52,899 nucleotides of DNA from Thiocapsa sp. UBA6158 (GTDB lineage: Bacteria > Pseudomonadota > Gammaproteobacteria > Chromatiales > Chromatiaceae): positions 1-52,899 of the forward strand of contig NZ_DIUM01000106.1 of the NCBI RefSeq assembly GCF_002423035.1, written 5' to 3'. This document shows, in pieces, positions 25,296 to 34,425 of this stretch (positions are counted from its first letter, which is position 1; each line of letters starts with the position of its first letter). Position numbers and translations under genes: made by a program. Below the pieces are notes generated by a model. It did not search any database. It was not told the DNA's origin and saw only the letters and a program-made list of their open reading frames with translations.

Positions 25296-26929
25296 CGTCC
25301 CGGTTGAGTGCCGACGGCGCCCGTGTCGTCCGTTCGTCCCATGCGCACCAGGGCGACCGGACCTCGACGATAGACGAGGTCGCGTTGCAGGCCGGGGAAA
25401 TCAGTCGCCAAGGCGTCGAGCTTGTCGACGCGCAGAAAGACCAGCTCGCCGGGCAAGGGCGGGCGATTCGGCGTGACGGCATCGCGATAGACGCTGAAGC
25501 TCGGCATGGAGGTGCGGTAGCCCACCGTCGGGAGGTTCATCTCTCGCGCCAGCAGACCGGCCTCCTTCACGGGCGCCTGCATCACCTCGAAGACCCGCGG
25601 GACCAGGACCCCGTAGACCACCAGCGTTTGGATCACGCCGGCAAGGATCAGTCGCTGCCACAGGGGCGGGCGCGACCAGAGGAGCAAACCGATCATCGCG
25701 GCCAGTCCGGCGAGCATGGCGCCGAGATAGTCGAGCCCCAGGACCCCGCGGGCCTCTTGGAACATGGCGACCTCATGGGCCCGGTCGGCTTGCGATTCGG
25801 CGAGGCCGACGACCCCGGGCAGCGCAACCAGCAGGCCGAGGAAGATCAGCGGTGCCGCGAAGGCGAGCCAACGGCCCTTCAGCAAAGCCCGATGTTTAGC
25901 CATGAGAATGAAGAGCGGCGTGGCCCCGTAGAGCAGGTAATGCGGCAGCTTGGTCCCGGAGAAGGAGAAGACGACGAAGACGGTGAGGAACCAGATCCAG
26001 AGGAAGCGCTCGAGCGGGTCCGACCCAGCAGCACGCAGCCCCGGCAAGAGACGCAGGAACCAGCCGGTGAAGGGCAGCAGGATGATCGGCAGCATCACCA
26101 GGTAATAGCCCGGAAACCCCGCATGCCCGTGCATGGCATCGCCGAAACGCCCGGCGTTGTGCTCCAGGAAGAAGCTGCGGAAGAACCCCGGGCCGTCGTC
26201 GAGATAGACCGCGAGATACCAGGGCAGGGCGACCGCCACGAAGACCAGCCAACCCTTCGGTGCAAAGGCCGCCTGCGCCCAGCGTCCCAGCTCACGTTGC
26301 GACCCGAAAAAGAGCAGGCTGACCAGCACCGGAAAGAAGACCGCCACCGGGCCTTTGGTCAGGAAGCCGAGCCCCATCCAGAGGAAGGCGCGCAGCACGA
26401 AGCGGCGGTTGGTCGCGGGATTCGGGTCCAGGTAATAGCGGTAGATCTCGAAGAAGGCGAGCGCGATGAAGAGGTTGAGCACCGCGTCGGCGACCGCCCC
26501 CTTGGCGATGACCGAGACCTGGAGGCTCAAGGCCATCACCAGCCCGGCGACGACCGCGCTCTCGCGATCCAGGCGCTCGCGCACGAAGCCCCAGACCGCG
26601 AGCACCCAGAGGGTTGCGGCGAGCGCCGAGGGCAGGCGCAGTGCCAGCTCGTTGAATCCGAACGCCTGCGTCGAGGCCGCCTGCAACCAGTAGATGAGCA
26701 CCGGTTTGTCGTAGCGCGGCTCCCCGTCCTTGTGCGGCGTGATGAAGTTGCCGCTCGCGAGCATCTCGCGGGTCGCCTCGGTGAAGGCGCCTTCGTCCAG
26801 GTCGTAGAGCGGCACCGCACCCAACTGCCAGTAAAAGCTCAGGAGCACGACCGCGACGAGCAGCCAGGGCGAGGTCAGGATGCGCCCGAGTATCCCGCTC
26901 GGGCCGCGATCGGCGATGGTCTGGTTCAT
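25292..26929 (-). CDS. ArnT-like GT39 membrane glycosyltransferase
   Basis: A membrane glycosyltransferase of the PMT/ArnT (GT39/GT83-like) superfamily, about 545 residues with roughly a dozen hydrophobic segments. The characteristic acidic motif after the first transmembrane helix is LYDLDEGAFTEATREML, followed by YDKPVLIYWLQAAS. These enzymes transfer a sugar from a polyprenyl-phosphate donor to lipid A or protein. The start MNQTIADRG at 26929 overlaps the upstream stop (ATGA). The ArnC-like gene upstream would make the polyprenyl-phosphate sugar donor. The sugar identity (L-Ara4N or another) cannot be told; other arn genes are absent from the window. Confidence 0.9.
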   Translation of the reverse strand: MNQTIADRGPSGILGRILTSPWLLVAVVLLSFYWQLGAVPLYDLDEGAFTEATREMLASGNFITPHKDGEPRYDKPVLIYWLQAASTQAFGFNELALRLPSALAATLWVLAVWGFVRERLDRESAVVAGLVMALSLQVSVIAKGAVADAVLNLFIALAFFEIYRYYLDPNPATNRRFVLRAFLWMGLGFLTKGPVAVFFPVLVSLLFFGSQRELGRWAQAAFAPKGWLVFVAVALPWYLAVYLDDGPGFFRSFFLEHNAGRFGDAMHGHAGFPGYYLVMLPIILLPFTGWFLRLLPGLRAAGSDPLERFLWIWFLTVFVVFSFSGTKLPHYLLYGATPLFILMAKHRALLKGRWLAFAAPLIFLGLLVALPGVVGLAESQADRAHEVAMFQEARGVLGLDYLGAMLAGLAAMIGLLLWSRPPLWQRLILAGVIQTLVVYGVLVPRVFEVMQAPVKEAGLLAREMNLPTVGYRTSMPSFSVYRDAVTPNRPPLPGELVFLRVDKLDALATDFPGLQRDLVYRRGPVALVRMGRTDDTGAVGTQPGR

Positions 26930-27972
26930 GCCGAGTGCCTCCAATCCGCGTGCGCGGGATCCGATTGCCAGCGAATCCGGTGGTGGGTGTGCTCGCCCGA
27001 GGCGTAGAAGGTGCGCGTCATCAGCTCGGCGAGCACCCCGGTGGTGAGGAACTGGATCGACATGACCAGGAAGAGGATGGCCACGAAGAGCATCGGCCGT
27101 GTCCCGATGTGCTGTCCGAGCCCGAATTTCACCCAGAGCATGTCGGCCATCAGGATGCTCCCGACCACACCGAAGAGGATCCCGATGGAGCCGAAGAAGT
27201 GCCCCGGTCGCGATCCGAACCGCAGGAAGAAGAAGGCCGAGAGGAGGTCGATCAGCACCCGGAAGGTGCGCGAGATCCCGTACTTGGATGTCCCGAAGCG
27301 GCGCGCCTGATGGGCGACCTCGGTCTCGCCGATACGCTCGGGCGCGGTCACTCCGGCGACCCAGACCGGGATGAAGCGGTGCATCTCACCGAGGAGGGTG
27401 ACCTCCTGGATCACCTCGGCGCGATAGACCTTGAGGCTGCAGCCGTAGTCGTGCAGGGCGACCCCGGTGACCTTTCCGATCAGTGCATTGGCCATCTTGG
27501 AGGGCAGTTTGCGCATGACCAGCGCATCCTGGCGTTGACGGCGCCAGCCCTGCAGGAGATCCAGGTCGCGTGCGAGCAGCTCCTCGACCATACGCGGGAT
27601 GTCGGCCGGGTCGTTCTGCAGATCACCGTCCAGGGTTGCGATCAGCTCGCCGCGGGCTGCGTCGAAGCCGGCCTGCATGGCCGCGGTCTGACCGAAGTTG
27701 CGCCTCAGCCGGATCACCCGAACGTGCGGGCCGTAACGCTCGCCGACCTTGCGCAGACGCTCGCCCGTGCCGTCGCGGCTGCCGTCGTCCACACAGATCA
27801 GCTCCCAGGCGCCTCGGTAATCCGCAAGCCCTTCATGGACCCGCTTCAGCATAGGCTCGACGTTGTCGATCTCCTGATACATGGGGATGACGACGGAGAG
27901 CGACGGATGGCGCGCCGGAGGCTGTCCGGTCGAGATCGTCGTCGCAGGCGCCGGTTCAATCGAGGTGTTCAT
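26926..27972 (-). CDS. ArnC/DPM-like GT2 glycosyltransferase
   Basis: A 348-residue family 2 glycosyltransferase of the ArnC/GtrB/dolichyl-phosphate-mannose-synthase type. The catalytic domain is at the N-terminus (LSVVIPMYQEIDNVEPML, CVDDGSRDGT, and the metal-binding ATLDGDLQNDP), with two C-terminal transmembrane helices (FFGSIGILFGVVGSILMADM; MLFVAILFLVMSIQFLTTG). It should charge undecaprenyl phosphate with a nucleotide-activated sugar at the inner membrane. It is the first gene of the coupled three-gene set with the ArnT-like and PAP2 genes. The donor sugar is not determined. Confidence 0.92.
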   Translation of the reverse strand: MNTSIEPAPATTISTGQPPARHPSLSVVIPMYQEIDNVEPMLKRVHEGLADYRGAWELICVDDGSRDGTGERLRKVGERYGPHVRVIRLRRNFGQTAAMQAGFDAARGELIATLDGDLQNDPADIPRMVEELLARDLDLLQGWRRQRQDALVMRKLPSKMANALIGKVTGVALHDYGCSLKVYRAEVIQEVTLLGEMHRFIPVWVAGVTAPERIGETEVAHQARRFGTSKYGISRTFRVLIDLLSAFFFLRFGSRPGHFFGSIGILFGVVGSILMADMLWVKFGLGQHIGTRPMLFVAILFLVMSIQFLTTGVLAELMTRTFYASGEHTHHRIRWQSDPAHADWRHSA

Positions 27973-28030
27973 GTGAGTTCCAAATAGTCACGGCCGGCGA
28001 ATTCCAAGCCCTGGAAAAGCCCGTAACTGT

Positions 28031-28061
28031 AGGATGGGTTTGGCTGCGCTCGACCCATCCT
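28031..28061. repeat. AGGATGGGT/ACCCATCCT inverted repeat
   Basis: Nine-base perfect arms around a 13-base loop, between darP and the ArnC-like gene. It resembles the widespread GATGGGT...ACCCATC intergenic repeat of Gammaproteobacteria. There is no T-tract, so termination is doubtful. Confidence 0.6.
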
Positions 28062-28064
28062 CGT

Positions 28065-28592
28065 TTACGCGCTCGACTCCAGGCTGTCGCGCAGGAAACG
28101 GAACAGCTTGCGCGGTGCGTCGGGCCGGCCGCGCTCCTGATCGCGTTGCGCGGCGCGGATCAGGGTGCGCAGCTGCTGGCGGTCGACATCCGGGCATGCG
28201 TCGATGAATTCGCTCAGTGCACCCTCGTCGTCGGCGATAAGTCGCTCGCGCCAGCGTTCCAACGCATGTAGGTGCGCCGCCGCCTGGCGCTCGCGGTCCT
28301 CGGCCTGGTCGACCAAGGCATGCACGGCGGCCATGTCCTCGCGCTCGAGCAGGTTGGCGATGCGCTTCCAGTGGCGACCGCGGGCACGGATATCCTTGAT
28401 CCGAGGGGTCTCGTCCAAGGCGACCCAGGTCGCGGCGCTGAGGTTCAGACGCTCCAGCTCGGCCCGAGGCATCCCGGCCATGCGCTCGGCCAGGGCCTGC
28501 AGGGCCAACTTCTCGCGCTTGAGCTGGCTCTTGCTCGGGCCGCGCTCTTCCTCTTGAAAGTCGTCTTCGTCGTCGTCGATCGTATCGTTCAT
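28065..28592 (-). CDS. darP: Ribosome biogenesis protein DarP (YjgA)
   Basis: A DUF615/DarP protein, a dual-action assembly factor for the 50S ribosomal subunit. The acidic start (MNDTIDDDEDDFQEEERG) is followed by PSKSQLKREKLALQALAE, LDETPRIKDIRARGRHWK and LRTLIRAAQRDQE, all family hallmarks; the end is KLFRFLRDSLE. The start at 28592 (MNDTI) is preferred over the in-frame ATG at 28604. It is about 30 bases downstream of recJ on the same strand. Confidence 0.92.
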   Translation of the reverse strand: MNDTIDDDEDDFQEEERGPSKSQLKREKLALQALAERMAGMPRAELERLNLSAATWVALDETPRIKDIRARGRHWKRIANLLEREDMAAVHALVDQAEDRERQAAAHLHALERWRERLIADDEGALSEFIDACPDVDRQQLRTLIRAAQRDQERGRPDAPRKLFRFLRDSLESSA

Positions 28593-28623
28593 CCCGAAAT
28601 CCAAATAGGCGGTTCGACAGTCT

Positions 28624-30351
28624 TCATGCAGCCGGCTCCAGATGCTCGAGGATCAATTGCGCGGAGCGGTTGCCTCGGTAGTCGTTGACGTCCAATCGGT
28701 AGGCGAGCCGCACGGCGCCGCCGGCCTCCGCGATCTGCTCGCCCAGGTTGAAGCCGATGGCCTCGATCGGTCCCTCCTCGGCCGCGGGTCCGGCGAGACT
28801 GAGCTTGAGATGACGCTCGCCCACCAGACGTGCGCTCAAGACCTCGAAGGTGCCGTCGAAGCGGGGCTCCGGGAAGCCCTTGCCCCAAGGGCCAGCCACG
28901 CGCAGTGTCTCGGCGGTCTCCAGTGTCATGAGCCGTTGCGGAAGCGCACCGTCGGATGCGATCTCCGGCTGCGGCGGCCGGTCGCCGACCACCGCGCGGA
29001 CCGCCTCCGCAAAGGCATCCCGGAACCGGGGCAAGGCCTCCGGGCGAATGCTCAATCCAGCGGCCATGGCATGCCCGCCGAAGCGCTCGATCAAGCCCGG
29101 ATTCTGGCGATCCACCAGTGCGATCAGGTCTCGGACATGGACCCCTTCGACCGATCGCGCCGAGCCGCGCAGAAACCCATCACCACCGTTCGCAAAGACG
29201 ATGACGGGGCGATGATACCGCTCGCGGATCCGCGCCGCGACGATCCCCGAGACGCCTTGATGCCACTCCTCGCCGAACAGGCAGAGTCCGGGCGGCAGTT
29301 CGGTGCCATCCAAACAGAGCCCCGCGAGCGAGGCCTCGGCCTCGTCCTTCATCTCGCCCTCGATCTCGCGGCGTCGTCGGTTCAGCGTGTCGAGACGCGC
29401 GGCAAGGTCGGCGGCGACCTGTGGGTCGTCGGTCAGCAGGCATTCGACGCCCACCGACATGTCCTCGATCCGCCCGGCGGCGTTGAGTCGTGGCGCGGCG
29501 ATGAAGGCCAAATCGGTGGCCGTCGCCCGGCTCGGGTCACGGCCGCCGATCGTCAGCAATGCGCGCACGCCCGGACTGCACCGCCCGGCGCGGATGCGTC
29601 TGAGCCCCTGCTCGACCAGGATCCGATTGTTGCGGTCCAGGGTCACCACGTCGGCGACCGTGCCCAAAGCGACCAGGTCCAGCAGATCCGCCAGGTTGGG
29701 CTCGGATCGCCCCGCACCGAACCAGCCTTGCTCGCGCAGACGGGCACGTGCGGCAACTAAAAGATAGAAGACGACGCCGACACCGGCCAGGTGCTTGCTC
29801 GGAAAGCGACAGCCCGGTTGATTGGGGTTGAGGATCGCCGCGGCACCCGGGAGTCGCTCGCCGGGCAGATGATGATCCGTCACCAGGACCTGGATACCCA
29901 GCTCAGCGGCACGCGCGACCCCGGCGAGACTGGCGATGCCGTTGTCGACCGTGATCAGCAGATCCGGTCGGCGCGGTGCGGCGGCGTCGACCACCGCCGG
30001 ACTCAGTCCGTATCCGAATGCGAATCGGCTCGGGATCAGATAGGAGGCCTGTGTTGCGCCCAGGCTGCGCAGACCTCGGACCGCCAAGGCGCCGCCGGTC
30101 GCACCGTCGGCGTCGTAGTCCGAGACGATCAGCAGATGGCCGCCGCCGCGGATGTGGTGCACCAGCAGATCGACCGCGTCATCGATGCCGTGCAGCGCGC
30201 TCGCCGGGTAAAGCGCCGAGAGCCCGGGCGCGGACTCCTCGGCGCCATCCAGACCCCGATTCGAATAGAGTCTGGAGAGCAGCTCGGCCGGCGTGCGGGC
30301 GGCGGCGAGCGCCGCGGCGCTCGGCGCGCGTCGAATCACGGGGCGCGACAT
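28624..30351 (-). CDS. recJ: Single-stranded-DNA exonuclease RecJ
   Basis: A 575-residue 5'-3' ssDNA exonuclease used in recombination and repair. The DHH phosphoesterase motifs are present: DYDADG (D78-G83), TVDNG, VTDHHLPGE, and the DHHA1 glycine-rich GGHAMAAGLSI. The C-terminal OB-fold region ends QLILEHLEPAA. The ATG overlaps the last base of the upstream M48 protease stop (TGATG), indicating coupling. Full-length for the family. Confidence 0.96.
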   Translation of the reverse strand: MSRPVIRRAPSAAALAAARTPAELLSRLYSNRGLDGAEESAPGLSALYPASALHGIDDAVDLLVHHIRGGGHLLIVSDYDADGATGGALAVRGLRSLGATQASYLIPSRFAFGYGLSPAVVDAAAPRRPDLLITVDNGIASLAGVARAAELGIQVLVTDHHLPGERLPGAAAILNPNQPGCRFPSKHLAGVGVVFYLLVAARARLREQGWFGAGRSEPNLADLLDLVALGTVADVVTLDRNNRILVEQGLRRIRAGRCSPGVRALLTIGGRDPSRATATDLAFIAAPRLNAAGRIEDMSVGVECLLTDDPQVAADLAARLDTLNRRRREIEGEMKDEAEASLAGLCLDGTELPPGLCLFGEEWHQGVSGIVAARIRERYHRPVIVFANGGDGFLRGSARSVEGVHVRDLIALVDRQNPGLIERFGGHAMAAGLSIRPEALPRFRDAFAEAVRAVVGDRPPQPEIASDGALPQRLMTLETAETLRVAGPWGKGFPEPRFDGTFEVLSARLVGERHLKLSLAGPAAEEGPIEAIGFNLGEQIAEAGGAVRLAYRLDVNDYRGNRSAQLILEHLEPAA

Positions 30352-32267
30352 CAGTGCAACACCGGCATGGGGACATGCAGCGCGGCAACGACGGCACGCA
30401 GCAGCTCGATCTCAGTCCGATTGATCCCGGCCTGCTGTAGGGTTGCGATCAGTGCACGCAGCAGGCGCTGCTTCTCGTCCATACGCAGACGATCGAGCCG
30501 CGCAAGCGCACGGTCGAGGCGATCCGGCCAGTCCTTCGATCCGATCGGGGTCATCTCGCGCGAACGCATCCCGAGCGATGCCAGACCGGTGGCGAAGGCG
30601 GTCCGTGCGGTGCGCTGATCCGGGTTGCCGTGCACCGCCAGGATGATCAGCAGGTCGCGGATCTCGTTCTCGCAGCCGGAGAGGGATGCGCTCCCGGCGC
30701 TGTGCGCATCGCTCGGGGCGATGGTGTCTTGGATCTGCTGCGCGAGCAGGCGTGCAAGGACATACTCGAAGACATCGATCCGTCCGTCGGCATGGATCAG
30801 ACGATCGAGCAGCCCCATCAAGCGTGTCAGCTCGGTCTGCGGACGCCGGCGCAGGGTGGGAAAGGCGATCTCGAGCAGCGGGATGCGCAGGTCCGCGGCC
30901 AGGCTCGGTACTGCAGAGAGGAGCGTGCCGACCTGACGCTCATGCTCGCTGCCGAGCGTCTCGGCGACCATCAAGAGCTGGCGCTCGCGGATCTCGGCCT
31001 CCGGGTCGATCAGGAGATAGCAGACGAGCGTCATCACCCACTCGGTGGAGCGGGCGGCGTGCGCGAGCGGCTCCGGGATCGCCCGGTTCAGACGAGCCGC
31101 GTCCTGGATCCGTGCCGTATCGGGCCGACCGATCGCGCCGACGATGCGATCCGCATCGAGGCTCGACGGGCTCGGTCGACCTTCGATGGCCGGCCGGGGC
31201 TCGGCGATCGAGGCGACGATGCCGGCTTCGCTCGGTGCACACGGGGTCTGCATCGCCCGCATTCTCTCCAGCTCCGTCGCGTCGAAACCCGGCTCGATCG
31301 CACGAATGCGATCCGCAATCGGCGGATGCGTGGCCAAGAGGCGACGCGTGAGCCCCGCAGCGAAGAGCATGTGCCCGATCTCCTCGCTGTCGGCCGAGAG
31401 CACCGATCCGGCCGGCGCCGAGCCGATCTTCTTCAAGGCGCCCGCGATCCCCTCGGGCTCGCGGGTGAACTGAACGGCCGAGGCGTCGGCCAGGAACTCG
31501 CGTTGACGCGACACCGACGCCCGGATCAGACGGCCGAAGAAGAGCCCGATAGAGCCGGTCGCGACCAGGGCGAGGCCGATCATGGCGATCGCGGCGGTGT
31601 ACTTGCTCGCCCGGCCATGCCGCACCGAGAGCATGAGTCGGCCGATGATGGCCAGCACCAGGATCCCGAACAGGATCCCGATCAGCCGAATGTTGAGCCG
31701 CATGTCGCCGTTGAGGATGTGCGAGAACTCATGTGCAACGACACCCTGAAGCTCCGAGCGGCTCAGCGTCCGCAGCGCGCCCCGGGTGACGGCGATCGTC
31801 GCATCGGCGGTCGAATAGCCCGCAGCAAAGGCATTGATGCCGTCCTCCTGCTCGAGCACATAGATCTGGGGCACCGGAACACCCGATGCGATGGCCATCT
31901 CCTCGACCACGTTGCACAACCGCTGCAGCTGCGGATCCCTGGTGTCCGCATTGACCATGACACCGCCGAGCCCGCGCGCGACCGCCCCGCCGCCGTTGCG
32001 CAGGGTGAGGATCCGAAAGAGGCTGGCCAGCCCGATGGCACCCGCGGTCAGCACGGAGACCCAGATGAGCAGCGGGAGGCCTTCGCGAACCGCGGCGGGC
32101 GAGAACACCGACGAGACACCGAGACCGTCCGGATCCGTGCCGAGCCCCAGGAAGGCGAACGCGATCAGGTCGACAACGGCCACGATGCCGACGACGGCGA
32201 GCGCGAAGAGCACCAGCAGGAGATGCGTGCGCCGACGGGCACGGTCCTGATGCGCGAAGAAGTCCAA
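30351..32267 (-). CDS. Large M48 membrane metalloprotease
   Basis: A 638-residue M48 peptidase, partner of LemA. The N-terminus MDFFAHQDRARRRT is typical of the family, followed by two transmembrane segments and the zinc motif HEFSH (H179, E180, H183). Two more transmembrane segments surround residue 200, and the third-ligand region is QREFLADASAVQF. A long alpha-helical C-terminal domain (about 320-638) has no catalytic motif. The start is TTG at 32267 where relatives use ATG; the last base of a repeat element lies immediately next to it, so the normal ribosome-binding site is absent. Translation may rely on the repeat sequence. The gene is coupled to recJ downstream. Confidence 0.9.
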   Translation of the reverse strand: MDFFAHQDRARRRTHLLLVLFALAVVGIVAVVDLIAFAFLGLGTDPDGLGVSSVFSPAAVREGLPLLIWVSVLTAGAIGLASLFRILTLRNGGGAVARGLGGVMVNADTRDPQLQRLCNVVEEMAIASGVPVPQIYVLEQEDGINAFAAGYSTADATIAVTRGALRTLSRSELQGVVAHEFSHILNGDMRLNIRLIGILFGILVLAIIGRLMLSVRHGRASKYTAAIAMIGLALVATGSIGLFFGRLIRASVSRQREFLADASAVQFTREPEGIAGALKKIGSAPAGSVLSADSEEIGHMLFAAGLTRRLLATHPPIADRIRAIEPGFDATELERMRAMQTPCAPSEAGIVASIAEPRPAIEGRPSPSSLDADRIVGAIGRPDTARIQDAARLNRAIPEPLAHAARSTEWVMTLVCYLLIDPEAEIRERQLLMVAETLGSEHERQVGTLLSAVPSLAADLRIPLLEIAFPTLRRRPQTELTRLMGLLDRLIHADGRIDVFEYVLARLLAQQIQDTIAPSDAHSAGSASLSGCENEIRDLLIILAVHGNPDQRTARTAFATGLASLGMRSREMTPIGSKDWPDRLDRALARLDRLRMDEKQRLLRALIATLQQAGINRTEIELLRAVVAALHVPMPVLH

Positions 32268-32463
32268 TTAAACTGCGTCCTTCGTGTTCATGTGGGGTTT
32301 TCAATTGGGTGAGGTCTTGGGTGTCATCTGCAGGCGTTGGAGCGGACGCAGTTTAAGTCCTTAAAAAACAGACAATATCCTGAACCGCGCCGGCTGCGCT
32401 TTTGGATCGCGGAGAGGTCCTTCCCGAACGCAATCCTTCCATGTGCCCACAAGCGCGGTTCAG
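32268..32463. repeat. TTAAACCGCG-family inverted pair (lemA/M48)
   Basis: Unit a, 32268-32356, runs from TTAAACTGCGTCC to GGACGCAGTTTAA (13-base perfect arms). An AT-rich spacer lies at 32357-32379. Unit b, 32380-32463, runs from CTGAACCGCGC to GCGCGGTTCAG (11-base perfect arms). The lemA stop TGA lies within the right end, and the M48 start codon abuts the left end. Confidence 0.88.
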
Positions 32464-33041
32464 AAGGAGATCTGAAGGGCCTCGCGTTTCTCCGGCGCCT
32501 CGATCTCCAGCAACTGCGCGGCCGTGAATCCGAAGCGCTGGGCGATCAGGTTGTTCGGGAAGACCTCGCGCAGATTGTTGTAGCCCATGACGGCGTCGTT
32601 GAAGGCTTGGCGCGCGAAGGCCACGCGGTTCTCGGTACTGACCAGCTCCTCGGAGAGCTGCATCATGTTCTGATTGGCCTTGAGGTCGGGGTAGGCCTCG
32701 GAGAGTGCGAACAGCTTGCCCAGTGCTCCGGCCACGCCCATCTCGGCCCGGGCCAGCATCGCCACCGCGGCGCCGTCGCTCGGATCGGCCGCGACCTGCT
32801 CGAGACTGCCGACCGCTTGGTTGCGGGCCTGGATGACGGCCTCGAGCGTCTCGCGCTCGTGGGTCATGTAGCGCTCGGCAACCTTGACCAGATTGGGGAT
32901 GAGGTCATAGCGGCGTGTAAGCTGGACGTCGATCTGAGCGAAGGCGTTTTTGTAGCGATTGCGTCCGGCAACCAGACGGTTGTAGATGACGACGACGAGA
33001 ATCGCGGCGAGCAGGATCAGGCCAAGCAGTGTCCATCCCAT
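32460..33041 (-). CDS. lemA: LemA family protein
   Basis: A 193-residue LemA protein: one N-terminal transmembrane helix (LLGLILLAAILVVVIYNRLV) and a helical-bundle domain with family motifs FAQIDVQLTRRYDLIPNLV, ANQNMMQLSEELVSTENRV, FPNNLIAQRFGF. The start at 33041 (MGWTLL) follows GGGGGAACACC; the longer frame is unsupported. LemA is often encoded with an M48 protease, as here, though a 196-bp repeat pair has come between them. It may act as a membrane scaffold or protease partner. The stop TGA is part of the repeat. Confidence 0.93.
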   Translation of the reverse strand: MGWTLLGLILLAAILVVVIYNRLVAGRNRYKNAFAQIDVQLTRRYDLIPNLVKVAERYMTHERETLEAVIQARNQAVGSLEQVAADPSDGAAVAMLARAEMGVAGALGKLFALSEAYPDLKANQNMMQLSEELVSTENRVAFARQAFNDAVMGYNNLREVFPNNLIAQRFGFTAAQLLEIEAPEKREALQISF

Positions 33042-33283
33042 CGGTGTTCCCCCACGCTGATGACTGTCCCCCGAGCCCGGCAGTCGCCGGGTCAGGTGTC
33101 TGGCCGAGGCCGGAGCGCGGCCTTCGGCAATGCGGCGAAAGGCTAACATACTTCGGAAACGGATCGGTGCTGAGCCCGCCGCGTTGCGCCGGGTTGCCGA
33201 TGCGGGTCGAGGGAGTACCATTGCGTCCATGCGGCACCTGAGCGTGCCTCGATGCGACTGATAGAGAATAAGGAGCTCCACTC

Positions 33284-33910
33284 TTGCTTGAAGTGATGTA
33301 TGCCGGCGGTTGGCTGATGGTGCCGATCGTCGCCTGCTCGATCATCGCCACCGCCGTCGTTCTCGAGCGGAGCTGGATGCTGCGCCGCTCGCGGATCATG
33401 CCGGCGAATCTGGTCGTCAGGATCTGGGAATGGCACCGTCGGGGCGAGCTGACCGATGCGCGGATCGAGGAGATCCGCACCGGCTCGCCGCTCGGGCGCC
33501 TGCTTGCGTCCGGACTCATCAATCGCAACCACTCGCGCGAGATCATGAAGGAGGCGATCGAGGACACGGGCCGACAGGTCGTGGCCGAGCTGGAGCGCTT
33601 TCTGACCAGTCTGGGAACGATCGCCTCGGTGGCACCGCTTTTGGGCCTGTTGGGGACCGTGATCGGCATGATCGACGTCTTCGGCGTCATCATGGACGCG
33701 GGTGTCGGCAATGCTGCCGTACTCGCCGGCGGGATCTCCAAGGCGCTGATCACGACGGCGGCCGGCCTGTCGGTTGCGATCCCGGCGCTGATGTTCCATC
33801 GCTTCTTCGACAACAAGGTCGCACGGCTCGCACTCGACATGGAGGAGCAATCGCTGCGGCTCGTGGAGGTGATGAAGGGCGAGCGCGAGGCCGGCGAGGT
33901 CTCCGCGTGA
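33284..33910 (+). CDS. exbB: ExbB/TolQ-family proton channel
   Basis: A 208-residue MotA/TolQ/ExbB inner-membrane protein with three transmembrane segments (GGWLMVPIVACSIIATAVVL; FLTSLGTIASVAPLLGLLGT; ALITTAAGLSVAIPALMF) and the conserved APLLGLLGTVIGMI motif. With ExbD it uses the proton gradient to drive a periplasmic or outer-membrane partner; no TonB gene is present here. The start is TTG at 33284, with AAGGAG eight bases upstream, which decides it over the ATG at 33296. The gene overlaps exbD (GTGA) and heads the exbB-exbD-msbA-lpxK-kdsB unit. Confidence 0.93.
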   Translation: MLEVMYAGGWLMVPIVACSIIATAVVLERSWMLRRSRIMPANLVVRIWEWHRRGELTDARIEEIRTGSPLGRLLASGLINRNHSREIMKEAIEDTGRQVVAELERFLTSLGTIASVAPLLGLLGTVIGMIDVFGVIMDAGVGNAAVLAGGISKALITTAAGLSVAIPALMFHRFFDNKVARLALDMEEQSLRLVEVMKGEREAGEVSA

Positions 33911-34425
33911 ATCTGCGTCCGCACCGTCGGGATCCGGCCGACATCAATCTCACCCCACTGATCGACGTCGTCTTTTTACTGCTGATCTTCTTTATGGTCT
34001 CGACCACCTTCAAGGACGAGGCGCGCCTGCGTGTGCAGTTGCCCGAGGCTCAAGGCGAGGAGATCCCGGTCGAGGAGCCCGAGATGATCCGGCTCGTCAT
34101 CGATCGAACCGGGGCCTTCAATGTCGACGATCGGGCCGTGCGCGATCGCGAGACCAAGACCCTGGTCGAGGTTTTGAATGAGCGGTTGGGGGGGCGCGAG
34201 CCTCTGCCCGTGCTCATCCAGGCGGATGCCGAGACGCCGCATCAGGCGGTGATGACGGCGCTCGATGCGGCCAGTCAGGCCGGACTGGTGCGGATCGCAT
34301 TCGCGGCGACGCGTGCCCCGCAGGACGATGCCGATGCCGAACCGGCGCGAACCCCGTCCGGGCAATTCGCCCCGCCTTCCGGTCCTCAGCCCGCTCAGCC
34401 ATCCACAGGGGAGGTCGCTGAATGA
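33907..34425 (+). CDS. exbD: ExbD/TolR-family proton-channel partner
   Basis: A 172-residue ExbD/TolR protein starting at GTG 33907, overlapping the exbB stop. The N-terminus has the family pattern INLTPLIDVVFLLLIFFMVS, including the proton-carrying Asp in the single transmembrane helix. A periplasmic domain follows (EIPVEEPEMIRLVIDRTG, PLPVLIQADAETPHQAVMTA). The C-terminus has a proline/glutamine-rich tail. Its stop overlaps the msbA start (ATGA). The close linkage of exbBD to msbA and lpxK is common in Gammaproteobacteria and suggests a role in envelope lipid traffic, as yet unproven. Confidence 0.92.
   Translation: MNLRPHRRDPADINLTPLIDVVFLLLIFFMVSTTFKDEARLRVQLPEAQGEEIPVEEPEMIRLVIDRTGAFNVDDRAVRDRETKTLVEVLNERLGGREPLPVLIQADAETPHQAVMTALDAASQAGLVRIAFAATRAPQDDADAEPARTPSGQFAPPSGPQPAQPSTGEVAE

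Noticed and set aside
25304..27987. Long plus-strand frames opposite the ArnT/ArnC-like genes
   Set aside because: Low-complexity Glu/Arg/His-rich translations opposite clear membrane proteins.
30630..32312. 560-codon plus-strand frame opposite the M48 protease
   Set aside because: Antisense shadow with no domains; the minus frame holds the HEFSH zinc site.
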